Below, piece after piece: positions 10,744 to 21,548 of a DNA stretch of 64,000 nt. The position numbers and the translations under genes are program-made. Position 1 is the first letter of the stretch. Each line of letters opens with the position of its first letter. Source of the DNA: Sparassis latifolia (Eukaryota > Basidiomycota > Agaricomycetes > Polyporales > Sparassidaceae); assembly GCA_018466975.1 (NCBI GenBank), contig CM031557.1:2728001-2792000 (forward strand), written 5' to 3'. The notes below the pieces were generated by a model. That model was not told where the DNA came from. It saw nothing but the letters and a program-made list of their open reading frames with translations, and did not search any database.

Positions 10744-12596
10744 TCAGTCCGACGCATCACTAAGATCGTCATCCGTCCATTCACAAAATCCCAACTCCTG
10801 CGTACCATCGGAGGAATTCCCTGCGTCATGATCATCCTGCATAACAGGACTGGTAGTTGACCGTTGAGTTGTCGGCCCTGCACCTTGCATAGCAACTGCC
10901 CCCCGAGGTCGACGAAGAGGAAGCACACCTATCTCATTTTCGCCATCACTGACACCTCCAGGGGTCAACGCCATATGCTCCGCCACGGCACCTTGAATTT
11001 CTGCATCATCTGCAATTGCACAGATTTGCTCCAACACTGCATTGTAGACATCCCAGACGTTCTCACGGCTGATTGCAGGTGACCCGATTGCAGCATAGAT
11101 AGAGTCAGCATGCGCTGCAAAAGCAGGTGGTACGAGATGGAACACCGGGTGGTTGGGAGGAGCGTAGGTGTCGCGGACCTCTTCGAGATGGCTTGCGTCA
11201 ATCTTGACCTGTGTTCAGCATTACGTATGAGTACAACAAGATCAGTGAAAAGATCAAGCGGATGCTTACTGAGAAGTCTAGGGAACCATAATCTTTCGGA
11301 TAATTGAAGATCTCAACGGGTCTTCCTCTGGGAAGCAGCTTATGCCTGTTATGGCGTGGCTTCGTGTCGTTGAACTGCTCTACGTAGTTATCCAGCTCGG
11401 ACTGCAGCCAGGGAATGAAAACATAATGGAAGACGAGGCTAGCAGTGCAGTTAAGTCAGTCTATCTCGAGCGTAGTGACCACCAAAAAAAACACTAACCG
11501 TTCCAGGGGATCATCAGGGTCATAGAACCCATCTTGCATGCCCTGCTCAAGAAGAGCTTCAAATCCAGGAGTCCAGCTTTGTCGCAGCAACCGCCAACAG
11601 ATTTCCGGTTTGATATTGCGTAACTTGGCACGAAACTTGTGCTGAAGTGTGTCGGACAGTGTAGGATCGAGCCGATGGCGAAGGATGGTCTGTGCATTGG
11701 CAATACCATTGTTTTCAGTGCCAAGGTCACTTTGTGTCAATAGAGGGATCACTGGTGGAACGTACAGATTCAAAACATTTTCGATACGTGAATCAGTAGT
11801 ATATGCACGTACCTCCCAGAGACTCTACTGTGTCACAGTACCACCCACAAACCACACGGGGGTTTCGATTAGTCCACCAAATTTTCAACCACAATAGTCG
11901 ACCAGAAAAGGGCTCCATGCCAAGATGTAGAAACAACTGATAACGCCGCCACTTATCGTGTTGGTCCATGCACCAGATATCATTGACGCCAGCGGTCCAG
12001 AACAACTTCCGGACAAGACGATGTCCACGCCTGTTATCGACCTCATCGGGGTGATGCATTCTCATGTACTGGCGTATTAGTTCCCTGAAAATTCAAGTTG
12101 CAGTCACATGCAGGAATCAAAACGATGCAAGACGCACTTCGACACAGAAATCTTCTCCTCACGAAGTAATGTGTTCTTCATGTATCCTGCACCGTGACCA
12201 GGAAAGCGTTCGCGCACACGCTCTATTGCAGGGCCTACACTGTCGATGGTGTGCTGTTGTCCTCGACTGGCATACAGCTTCCATGTAGCACGCTTCTTCT
12301 TTAGCAAGTCGACACTGATGTCAGTTAGAATCAATTAGCACTGAGTATTCCTCTGGAAGAGGAAGAGAGAACGAGATACATGCCTTACATTGTACAGATC
12401 AGTGTCATAATGACGTCGCAGACGATTCACTATCTCTGGATTCTTGAATCCGCGTGCAACATAGTGTTCAATCCAAGGTCGAATTTCTTCTTCCGGTGCT
12501 GTGTCAAGATAACCATGAGATGGATAAGCAAATTGAGCAGTGTATGGCATGCTTACGGGAAGGTTTGTGCCCATTGGCTCCTTTCGGATTCGGCAT
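10744..12596 (-). CDS. integrase-core domain protein, candidate transposase (492 aa)
   Basis: Seven exons can be joined without a stop: 12557-12596, 12396-12498, 12138-12314, 11813-12084, 11499-11751, 11270-11438 and 10744-11208. The start MPNPKG leads into an N-terminal helix-turn-helix-like region (residues about 15-100). The integrase core then shows IWCMDQHDKW with the first Asp, WLKIWWTNRNP, and LTQSDLGTENNGIANAQT with the second Asp. The C-terminal tail is acidic and ends DLSDASD. This matches the basidiomycete integrase-core family, a DDE-type integrase fold known mainly as uncharacterised transposon-like genes. Six of seven exon edges use good signals. The exon 2/3 junction uses a weak GTACAA donor. 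As the only intact DNA-rearranging enzyme inside the 12.9-kb element, it is the likely transposase (inference). Confidence 0.82.
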
Positions 12597-12904
12597 GATG
12601 ATTGCAAGTTCAAAAAGAGAATTGAGGCATTGAGAGATGAGGGTTGGATATCATAAAGAGACTTAAGGATCCAGAGGTATTGAGAGACGAGACTCAGAGT
12701 TGTCGAGAGACCAGAGCGTCAAAGTTCATCAAAAGCCGATCGATTGGGTGCGAATAAGATTCATTGTGGATGCTTAATTTAGACGGTATTGACGAGAGGA
12801 AATTAGGCTTACAATATGGTAGGAGCACATGTAGCACGTCTCCTGGTGATACATCACAATGTTGACGTTCAATGCCACGGGCATCGACGAGCCGCGTGGT
12901 GTTG

Positions 12905-13690
12905 GCCCAGCTGGTGCAGAAGAAGATGGGGGAGCTGCACTGAAGGGGCAGAGAGAGGTGGTGCATCGGGAAGCAAGAGCAAGCCAAGCACACCAACGCA
13001 CATCAAGTCAGTCCACTTCAATGCGAAGCTGGAGCATGTGAAGCTGTTTCTTGCTGAGCAGAGGCCGCTCACAGTCTCGTGTGATGGGAGCCCGACTGAG
13101 GACACGAGCGGGATGGAGAGTGACTTCCCCACGTTCATTTATGGGCCCGACGAGTTGCAGATGGGAGGGAAGCTCTCTATGTGGGTCGTGACCATGCCTG
13201 TGCATGTGCGCATGGATGGAGACATCATGTTGGAGGAGCTCACACTCTCGCAGGATGGCACGATTGTGCACGGGCGGGTGCGGATGGGCAACGTTGCATT
13301 CAAAAAGTGGGTCATGGTCCGGTTGGTCCGGTTTACCTTCGACTGGTGGCAGACAACTAGTGTGGTCACTGCCCAGTATTTCAAGTTTCTGGAAGGTGGC
13401 AAGTTCGACTGGTTCATCTTCACGATCTGACTGAACGACATGCTCATGCGGATTGACGAAAAGACACTGTTCTGTGATACAGGGTCATCGGGCAGGATAT
13501 ATGGGATAACAATGGCGGGAGCAACTATCAGGTCAAGTTCTCTAGGGTGAGGCCGCAGTCACTTCCAACTGCCGAGAAGGCTGATGCTGGTATCGCCAAC
13601 CTAAAAAGCAAGCTGGAGAAAGTCACAGTCAGTCGGGAGACATTAGGCTTTGCCGCATGGAGATGATTTCAGGATCACGTGTTCGCCTTG
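12905..13690 (+). pseudogene. CBM21 glycogen-targeting PP1 subunit fragment
   Basis: The translated strand contains a CBM21 module typical of protein phosphatase 1 regulatory subunits (Gac1/PPP1R3 type): SVHFNAKLEHVKLFL, then VRMGNVAFKKWVMVR and FTFDWWQTTSVVTAQY. It is broken by TGA at 13428-13430 inside the conserved FTI-R-LND segment, where a C-to-T change would explain CGA becoming TGA. The reading frame changes downstream, where IWDNNGGSNYQVKF continues in another frame. No start codon or N-terminal RVxF phosphatase-docking motif is seen. This is a second captured host fragment in the 12.9-kb element, placed between the integrase and the alpha-kinase gene. Confidence 0.8.
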
Positions 13691-13955
13691 ACGCCAACGA
13701 TGTCCCAATCCTTCCTGTCCAGTACTACTATTAGACTTCAACCTTCAACCTTCAGCCTTCAAACCTGACTGCTGTCTCACTTTCCTGATGACATCTGATG
13801 GCTGCATCTCAGATCTTGCGGGTCACCGCGCGATTCCAGGAAGCCCCAATTGTAGCACATGTACGAATTTTCATCGGACTTAGATACTTCATGACCAAGT
13901 CTCTGCTTTGGATTCACCCCTCTCGGCCTGCAGTGCATCTGCAGGATTTTTGAAC

Positions 13956-16916
13956 ATGGATCTTAACTTCACTCCGGCTCAACCACCTCCCGACTTTCAG
14001 TTGTGTGGTAGATGCCGACAACCGTATGGTCTCGAGGTGAAGTTTGTATATGTTGCGGGCCCCCCCGGGTCTCCAGGCCGACTCTGTTGCCCGGAATGTG
14101 CTGAGCACTATGCCGAAAAACGACGCGGAATGCACCAGCAACCTGGTGGCAGTGTCCAACCGAGGAGTCAGGCTAATATAAATGGTACGTCTTTGAGATT
14201 TGAGTATTTGCATTAAAATCATTTGTGCATGATACTGCAGCATTCACGGAAGTATCTGACCGCACTTTGAAGAAGGCGACTTCAGCAGCACAGCGTGGAG
14301 GTATGCAATCTTGCTAGCATACCTTGTGTGGCAGCTGACTCGGTTTGATATATTGAATTTGATGGCATACTAGTCGCTTATCCAGTCAGTCGCTTTACTC
14401 CAGACAGTTCAGCTAGTAGTAGTCGCGGACATGACAATACAATGCCGCCACCTCTGTTGCCTGGTTTCAGCAGGTCTGGTGGTAACTCCTCCACGTCTGT
14501 CTCCCGTCCTGGATACAGCAGCAACCATCAACGCTACAAGGAGTTACGCCAGAAGATGCTCCTTCAGGCCATTGGAACACGGCTAGTGACTGTTGGTTTT
14601 GCGTTGCATTACCTCAAACCTGAAGGGAAGTCAGGAACATTGCTCGTTGGTGTGAGTAATTTGATTCACATCCTCTGTTGACGGTATCAATTTATTGGCA
14701 CTGCTATTTTACAGAACATTGAGCGTGATCACGAAATTCCGCCTTCTATCACGCGTGCAGAGCTGCGTACCACTATTGTGAACGTTCTCCTGCCATTATG
14801 GGAGGAGTGGTCTTATGGCTATTCCTTGCCTATCGATGACTTGGAGCTTCGCAAATCTCCCAAGCTTATCTTATATGATCCGCGAGAGCCAAACGCAGAT
14901 CCTGAAGAACAAGTTATCTACCGTTTCTTCTACCGTGGTACAGCTAAAGACCCGACACCGAAGTTTCAAGCTTCCACTCGTGTCAATCTTTTACTTGTTA
15001 TGAAGACCAAGGTATACGAGGATGCACTGGAATGGAAGAGCAGCATTCTTGAGGTTCGTTTCGCTGCACTCGTGCATAGAACAATCTGACCTATGGTGCA
15101 TAGTCCAATGACAATAACTCACTCAGCGTCAAGACTGATGGGGATGAACTGATGGATAGTGTGAGTTTTCCCGATCAGATCGTGGTAATCCATCTTGTAT
15201 ATAAGTCATTAAACTCTGCAGGTATTTAAATCGGTGATGAGCGGCAGAAAGCCTGGCCATTCAAACAGGTCTACCCTTGGTGCGACCAAGGGCAAACAGT
15301 CTCTCGAGGAGCAGTGCAATGTTGCAGTGCCATCTGCAGGTTATCGTGGTGATCAATTCGGTGCAGTCGGCCCCCTCATTGATCCTTCCCGCGCCACTCA
15401 TTCCGCAGTGCCAGCACCCTCTTCATCACGCACTTCATATTCGGGAGACATTGGCGTCCAGGGTGACCATGATGAACACGTCCCTGAAGATGACATTCAA
15501 GCCCCCAGGATCAAGCGAAAGCGCACTGCTGTGGAGAGAGGCCATTCAACGAACCTATCACATGATCTAGCGAAGTCCATGCACGGACATGCACCCCAGA
15601 CGGCCCACATTGAGCCCGGGTTTGAAATCAGTGAACCCTCACGCTACATCCGCACACCTTTCGCTCGGCCAGATGTTGCTAAAGTTGAGCAAGCACTTGC
15701 GATGCAGAGCCAGGTTCGTCGGCAAGCCAAGCCGCTCCGTGAGTTAGGCTCTACTTTACTGTCTTGATCTACTGAAAATTCTGAGAACGTGCTTCTTGGC
15801 AGTAAAACAAGAGGCATCAATGATACAACTCTTTCCCATTCCATGCACTCCCTTCGATGTGCTCCTAGAAAAATGCCGCTTCGTGATCAATTTAGATGAC
15901 ATGACCAATCGCACCTTGGCTAAGTTGTTTGTGAACACAGACTCGAGCGCTATGGTTGGGCCTCCTGGGAGCTTCAAGACATGTCACGTCGCCTCACTTG
16001 AACGAGCACCGCTGATGCCCGGTGCTGAATCTATAGAGGGGCTTACTGAGATCGTTGCCAAACGATGCTTTTTCAGACTACCCGCAATCGTCAATGGCTC
16101 GTCTACATCCACTCCCCGACCGAAGCGCCAGCGATTCAACCTTCACGATGAACTCGAGAAGATGCTTGCCGAAGCGAATTGTTTGTTCTGGGGTATATCT
16201 CTGATGGATCTGGTTTACAGCTTCATCGATGATGCCTTAGATAACAAGTCTTCGGAGGAGGGACCTCACATCGAGATACCTCGTATGCGTTTTGTTCATG
16301 CAGGTCTCGCTGTCCCATTGGAGAAGGAAGGAGCTGTCTATCTACTGGAGGAGAGGATCGAAGGGGCATTCGTGAAGTATATCCTCAACAGTAGTGCAAA
16401 ACCGATCGCAGATCTGGACACCAGGGAACATGACCGTGCTCTATTTCTCTGCTTCGCCCAGCATGTCCAGTATGATCTGTCGAGTAAAAAGGTTTATCTT
16501 TCAGACTTTCAGGGTGAGTTCTTTTAGGGTGGATACATTGGATTTGTTCACTAACGAGAGTACGTTGGATGGAACCAGGGGGTAACACGCTCTTGACCGA
16601 CTGTCAAGTTATCACCTGCGAGTAAGTTCTCCAAGATCTAAAGTCCCCTGAAGGCTCATATTGGCACATTTGCAGGGCATACATGAATAATTTTGCTGAA
16701 GGGAATCTTGCACATGTGTTTGAATGCTTCGAGGAAGAACATGAATGCAACAAGTACTGTTTGTATTTCAGTCTCGCCGCCTTTACTCCCATAAAAAAGG
16801 ATGTGGTGGCGAGATCAGACAGTCCATCTTCCGGTGATTTATTACAGTCTCATGACCGCAGTAACTGGGGAGAACAAGAGATGGAGATGGAGACGAGGGT
16901 GACAGACGCACCGTGA
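13956..16916 (+). CDS. alpha-type protein kinase family protein (824 aa)
   Basis: Nine exons join in frame: 13956-14184, 14241-14300, 14374-14651, 14715-15053, 15104-15160, 15222-15738, 15803-16513, 16579-16622 and 16677-16916, all with GT-AG introns of 50-73 nt. The N-terminus has a CxxC...CxxC pair (C17, C20, C45, C48), probably a zinc ribbon. A linker rich in Ser, Pro and basic residues follows. The kinase domain covers about residues 530-790, with GSFKTCH (K552 as the candidate nucleotide-binding Lys), DELEKMLAEAN (from 609), the catalytic-site region SDFQGGNTLLTD (727-738) and the end motif HVFECFEEEHECNKYC. Alpha-kinases phosphorylate Ser/Thr. Agaricomycetes carry many copies of unknown role. 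This copy has no stop or frameshift although it lies inside a transposon, so it is either recent or selected cargo. Confidence 0.88.
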
Positions 16917-19900
16917 GGACTTTGGTTCCAGCTCTCAGATCCATCACCGAGTGTATTATTTTCTTGGTCTGGTATACAAATTTCGAGTCATAGTATGGTT
17001 TGAATCAACATAGTCGATGGACCCAAGTGCCCGACAAGTTTCGCGCATTTGAGGCTCAAAGGAAGATATGAACGCTGAGCGAGCGCTGAGCACTGAGCAC
17101 TCAAGACACTTGTGATCAATGAACGAACTCGAACATTTGGATGGCTACAACCTTCACCGGTATTCTTCTCTGCGTCGGATCCACTAGTGCTAGAAACTGT
17201 TCACCATCAGTCTCTTCCCCACCTCGTCCTCACATAGGTGTCGTGTTTCAAGCTTGGGCTGGCGCTCGCGACCTGCGGAAGACATTCAGTTCCACGGCCG
17301 TTCTCTACAACTGCAGCTGGTGCAGTGTCATTGCACCAAAAGCACGAAGCAAACTCATACATTGGCACCCATGTTAACTTCCCGTTCGTCCCTATGTACT
17401 GCGAATTGTCTTCGAAATTACAGCTAAATTTGCTGTCTCGTTGCATGCCAACAGCACTTCATAATGCATGGTCTCCCATCCTCGCTGGTCTTTTCTCTGT
17501 TAACACCATTGTCCTCAAATACTCCAAATGTATCGTCTGGTCCTCCAAAGTTTTCGTGAGTGTCATCAAGGAATGTCTCTGCGCTTGTGGACACAACTCA
17601 GACCTTGTACCGGTTGGTCCATGTTTTGCTTTTCCACTTCAGCATGTAACTGATTGCAAATAAGTGCACGAAGGAGTTGCACCAAGACTCCATGCTCTCA
17701 AATGCGAACAATGGGTTCGTGCCCGCTGTCGACGTCTGCGCAATGATCAACGCGGGCCAGCTCACATATCTTGATCTCGTCGTAGCCGCAGCGAATGATG
17801 GCCGTGCGCGTCGAGGTCGGAGGGACCGCGATCGAGCATGTGTACAAGGAGGACAGCTTGTACTTCCCCGACCATTGTCGGTGATGTCGATCTGCAGTTG
17901 CAGATTGCCTAGGACAAAAGTAAGTATCACAACACCATGACCTCTGGTCAGGGCTCCGTGGGCTGCAAAGTGAGAGTGTAACCCGAAGGTGATCATCAGG
18001 GATCGGTTCGGGTGGCTGGTGCAGACATCCCCCCCGAAGCCGCTAGACTACCCCATGCAGTCGAACGTGCCTCAGCACACTCATAGATTGTCTTGTCGCT
18101 GGCTCCTTGGTGTTCAGGAGTCATCGGACGGGTTTGAACGCATGAGTTGTATTCTCCGCACTCATAAGTCCGCTAAATGATTCGGGCGATGTCTCGCGGT
18201 TGTAGAAGGTGCGTGCATATCGTATTACCGTTCCCCCGTGTAGCCGTGACGATATGCTACTTGCAGAACGGATGGTGTAAGTGCCACTGAGGATGCTTCT
18301 CGGTGGATATTGACCATGTGGAATCTCCCAGTTCTTGAATGAGCTCATGTTATGGTCGGCGAACAACGGTTTGTTGACCAGGTGAGAGATTCCTTGCGTC
18401 TTCCCTGGTGATGAAGCACTGATGGCCATGTAGCGTTGTTTCTGTTTCTGTTATCATCCTCGTACGCATCCCGATCTGCTGATTGCGTGGCATTACTGAA
18501 CTTATAACCCCGGTCTGGGCAGTTCGTAGCAGTGCACGATCTGGTCTACTTTGGGGTGTACATCATCCTCAGCAAGCGTATGTGGTGCCCGACTAACTGC
18601 TTCCTTCTACATCTGACCCGAGTGCACCCTGAGCGTAGTGCACATCAACGCCCTCCTCGCAACGTAGGTCATCTCCGAATTCTTCGGTCACACCCTGCTC
18701 ACATGCTGAATTTCCCGATGCTCTGGTTTCCCCGCATTCCAGCCTGAACCAGAGGAAGGTGATCCGCGGCCGCGGCGTCGACGACGATGACACGGATATA
18801 TCGGGCTGGCGTGCATCGGGCAACGGTGCGACTCGCGAACGCTCGTTACCGACATTCGACTTTGGGGACTGGAGCACGAAGAGGACAGATGCCCCGGTGG
18901 GTAGCCCTTGTGCTGTGTTTCTGCTGGTGACGTTTATGGTGACGGTCTCCGTGCAGACGCAACCATCTTTGGGCGGCGTGCGTGTCGTCACCACAATGAT
19001 GACGGATCGGACGCTGGATCTTTGTTCTGGTGAGGATAGGGATGCGGTCTCCGCCATAGAGGACGGGTTTGTGGCGAGGGTGCGTCATAAATTCTATTTG
19101 GTATGACAAATGGTTCTGAGCTCATGATCTGTACTTGCAGCCGGAAGGTCTAGAAAATGCTCTCGCGGCGACAGATGAAGAGCATCGCACACGGAGCACA
19201 GGACTGTAAGCTCACAGAGCTACTTGTACGTTTACTACGCCACTATTCGCCCACTAATGTGTCCTCGATCTGCTATGCGTATCCCGTAGTGCGTGCAGGC
19301 GCAGAGTCTCGTTGGGCATCAAGTGAAGTCGAGCATCGAATTGCGCTCGGTAGGTCGGCTCGAAGTCCATCATTGCTGTACCATCCTGACATTACGCCGT
19401 AGCTCTCCATCGCACACGCCGTCCACAAGCTCCCCCTCGTCGCGCTTAGGCTGTGCCATGGCGATCGCTGGCCCACTGCCTTGGACTGCGACATCTCACG
19501 CCTCCAGTGCATTGCGCGGGAGGTCGCGGCGGTACTCCCGACATTGAAGGGACGTCGGATTCGATGCGCCGTTGCTTCTCCCTCGTCATGACGTCTGCCG
19601 TTGGTTCCGTGTGATGGACAGAAATGGAGATACTCCCCAGCTCCGCTTGCTTTCTCGACAGGAGGGTGATGGGCTAGAGGCGCAGCTAGCAACGATGGGC
19701 CCTGCTTGACGGCCAACCACCGTGTTGGCCTCACGCTTCATCCGGATAGATTTCCACCCGACTCTGCCGTCCTACGCGCGTCCCATTGCCCACCATTTCT
19801 TGGTCATTGTCCGTTTTCCCTGCACGTATATTCTAACTCACCGCAGTGCCTAGCATCAAGAATGTTCGCCTTTTCAGATTTTCTTTCGGCTGTACATCGT

Positions 19901-20246
19901 CACTTCGTTATACCGCTATCTCCTTCCCGTCTAAGTTGTCTATGCTGTGAGTGTGACGGAGAGGGGAAGAGATTCAGTTATAGTATATGCCTACATTCTG
20001 TCACAGCTTGAGCCGGAGAGTATGACATGCACGAAATAAAGAACTCACCCAATATTCGGCCGTTCACCCTCGTTCAAGCTTGAAAAGACTATAAAGACAC
20101 TATAGAGGATACCTACGACGTTGCTAAAGGGAGAGACCAAAGTAGAGGGAGATTATACGCAGGTGCCGAGTAGAGGGGTGCGCCAACTGAACGGTCAGGC
20201 ATAATATAGAGTGATCAATGTGTGTGGAAGTGGCAAGGGTCTTTGC
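16917..20246. other. transposon interior, unassigned gene debris
   Basis: There is 3.3 kb between the alpha-kinase stop and the right TIR. Two short stretches look like old coding sequence: a plus-strand frame near 17793-17880 reading VEVGGTAIEHVYKEDSLYFP, then frameshifted to DVDLQLQIA and a stop; and a frame near 19400-19560 reading VHKLPLVALRLCHGDRWP. I cannot name either family. A plausible short intron (GTAGCC...GTGCAG) lies near 18900-18957. No intact gene is supported. Confidence 0.35.
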
Positions 20247-20333
20247 CATGCCGATCGAGCGAGGTAACAGCCAACCGAACCGATGAGCTGATGGCAATGT
20301 CAGCAATTGAACCGTCACCTAAATGCCACCATA
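20247..20333 (-). repeat. right TIR of the 12.9-kb element
   Basis: This is the reverse complement of the left TIR (7442-7528), with the same 87-bp length, identical outer 29 bp and an identical inner 32-bp block. The target duplication CAGATG follows at 20334-20339. Confidence 0.9.
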
Positions 20334-21133
20334 CAGATGGTCAAAGTTGATGGGACGAATTATGGTTAAATAATTCGCCGAATCAACTTGGATCATCTAC
20401 ACTTCCGTGAATGCCTTTAAATTTAGCTTGTTGCTATCTTGCTACTGCATTTTGCCATCTTTGTCCTCTCGAAGCTGCCTTGAAGCACATCTCAGATTTT
20501 CCACAAAGCTAAGGCTATGAAGGGAGCGACTGTGATCTATGATTTCATTTTCTCATTGTAAAGTTTCTGCTTGCCTATTAATTAATACTTTATGTACGCG
20601 AGGGGGGCACCTGCACTCCTTACTACATAATGTCTTTCGAGTCATACCTATCGCGTTTTTCTGCGACCAGCTGGCGACAGCCCGCGGTCACTGCAACGCC
20701 GCACTTCTGCTTCTCCAAATTCCGAGCTTGGCGTGTTACAAGTAAACGCGTGACGTCACAAACTTCGCGATCACATGCCACTCGCTCCGCGCACGCGTCG
20801 CGCACGCAAACAACATGAACCGTTGGTATCACCAAGAAACAACAGAAGACCAATGAATACAAGTGCCGCCGAACACTTCAAACACTCTCAAATCCAAAAA
20901 TTGCACGAACTTTCCTGCACGACGAATATCTCCAGCAAACCCTCAACTAATACCATTGACACCAATAACACACTAACAATTGAGTCATGCGACTACGCTC
21001 GAGTGCAAAGTTACCACCGCACCACACGCTGAGCTGTCAGAAGCAAGCTGACCGGCTCTAAGACTGAACGAAAAATCAGCAAGTATGATCTCACGCGAAC
21101 ACACTCTGACAAGCACTCACCAGTGACCGCTTT

Positions 21134-21486
21134 TTAAGGCAAAGGGAAAGAGCATGCGTATTCATCGCCGTTCGCAGAGCAAACGTAACCAAGCTGGTAA
21201 AATGGAGATTAGAGAAGAATACAGCTCATGGATAAGTTCAGACATACGTCGCACGCGGTTCCGGAGACACCATTGTCTACCTGCCCATCTTTACAGTAAA
21301 TGATGTCCTGGCCGTCGCACGTACTATGACGCATACAATAAACCGATGTGATACACCAATCAGAGACATTACGCACTATCCAGTGTAGGCCGCAGGGCAC
21401 TGAGCCTGCCGGCGGGAAAGACTCCCAGTCGTAGCCCTAGCAAACGCGACGAAGGCAGCAAGAGCGAGAAAAGTGTACGAGCGCAT
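21134..21486 (-). CDS. small secreted cysteine-rich protein, copy 1 (81 aa)
   Basis: Three exons: 21377-21486, 21248-21323 and 21134-21193, with introns of 53 and 54 nt (donors GTGCGT and GTATGT, acceptors ATAG and CCAG). The protein begins with a clear signal peptide, MRSYTFLALAAFVAFARA, then SLSRRQ, where the Arg-Arg pair could be a Kex2-type processing site. The mature part of about 50 residues has six Cys, spaced for three disulphides, and ends FPLP. There is no match to hydrophobins (eight Cys) or to another family I recognise. A TATA box lies 55 bp upstream. The paralogue at 33268-33608 has the same signal peptide, introns and Cys pattern but a heavily changed mature sequence and a C-terminus four residues shorter. 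The product is probably exported. Its role (effector, antimicrobial or signal) is unknown. Confidence 0.82.
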
Positions 21487-21540
21487 GACTGTAGAGCGAT
21501 GCTTAACACAAGTGGGGAAAGAATTGCTGAACAACTCGGC

Positions 21541-21548
21541 CTTTTATG
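21541..21548 (-). promoter_or_regulatory. TATA box of secreted-protein gene copy 1
   Basis: On the minus strand this reads CATAAAAG, 55 bp upstream of the ATG at 21486. The surrounding promoter of about 130 bp is nearly identical to that of the paralogue, where the same box is at 33207-33214. Confidence 0.6.

Larger units (their letters stand above)
7442..20333. mobile_element. 12.9-kb integrase-bearing transposon with captured genes
   Basis: The element is bounded by inverted terminal repeats of about 87 bp (7442-7528 and 20247-20333) whose outer 29 bp are identical, starting TATGGTGGCATTTAGGTGAC. It is flanked by the 6-bp duplication CAGATG at 7436-7441 and 20334-20339. The homologous locus on the other repeat arm has the uninterrupted site with one CAGATG (34537-34542), which confirms an insertion. 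Inside are a decayed dna2 nuclease fragment, an intact integrase-core gene (candidate transposase), a decayed CBM21 fragment and an intact alpha-kinase gene. About 3.3 kb next to the right end is unassigned. A 6-bp duplication is known for Polinton/Maverick integrases, but no DNA polymerase B, ATPase or capsid gene is visible, so this is not a standard Polinton. The link between the integrase and the ends is inferred. Confidence 0.88.

Noticed and set aside
7442..20333. Calling the 12.9-kb element a Polinton/Maverick
   Set aside because: The 6-bp duplication and integrase fit, but DNA polymerase B, packaging ATPase, protease and capsid genes are not seen.
20751..20758. TGACGTCA palindrome, also at 34103-34110
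   Set aside because: It matches a CRE/ATF site and is conserved in both arms, but it lies about 700 bp or more from the only gene nearby, and the whole block is conserved, so no regulatory claim can be made.
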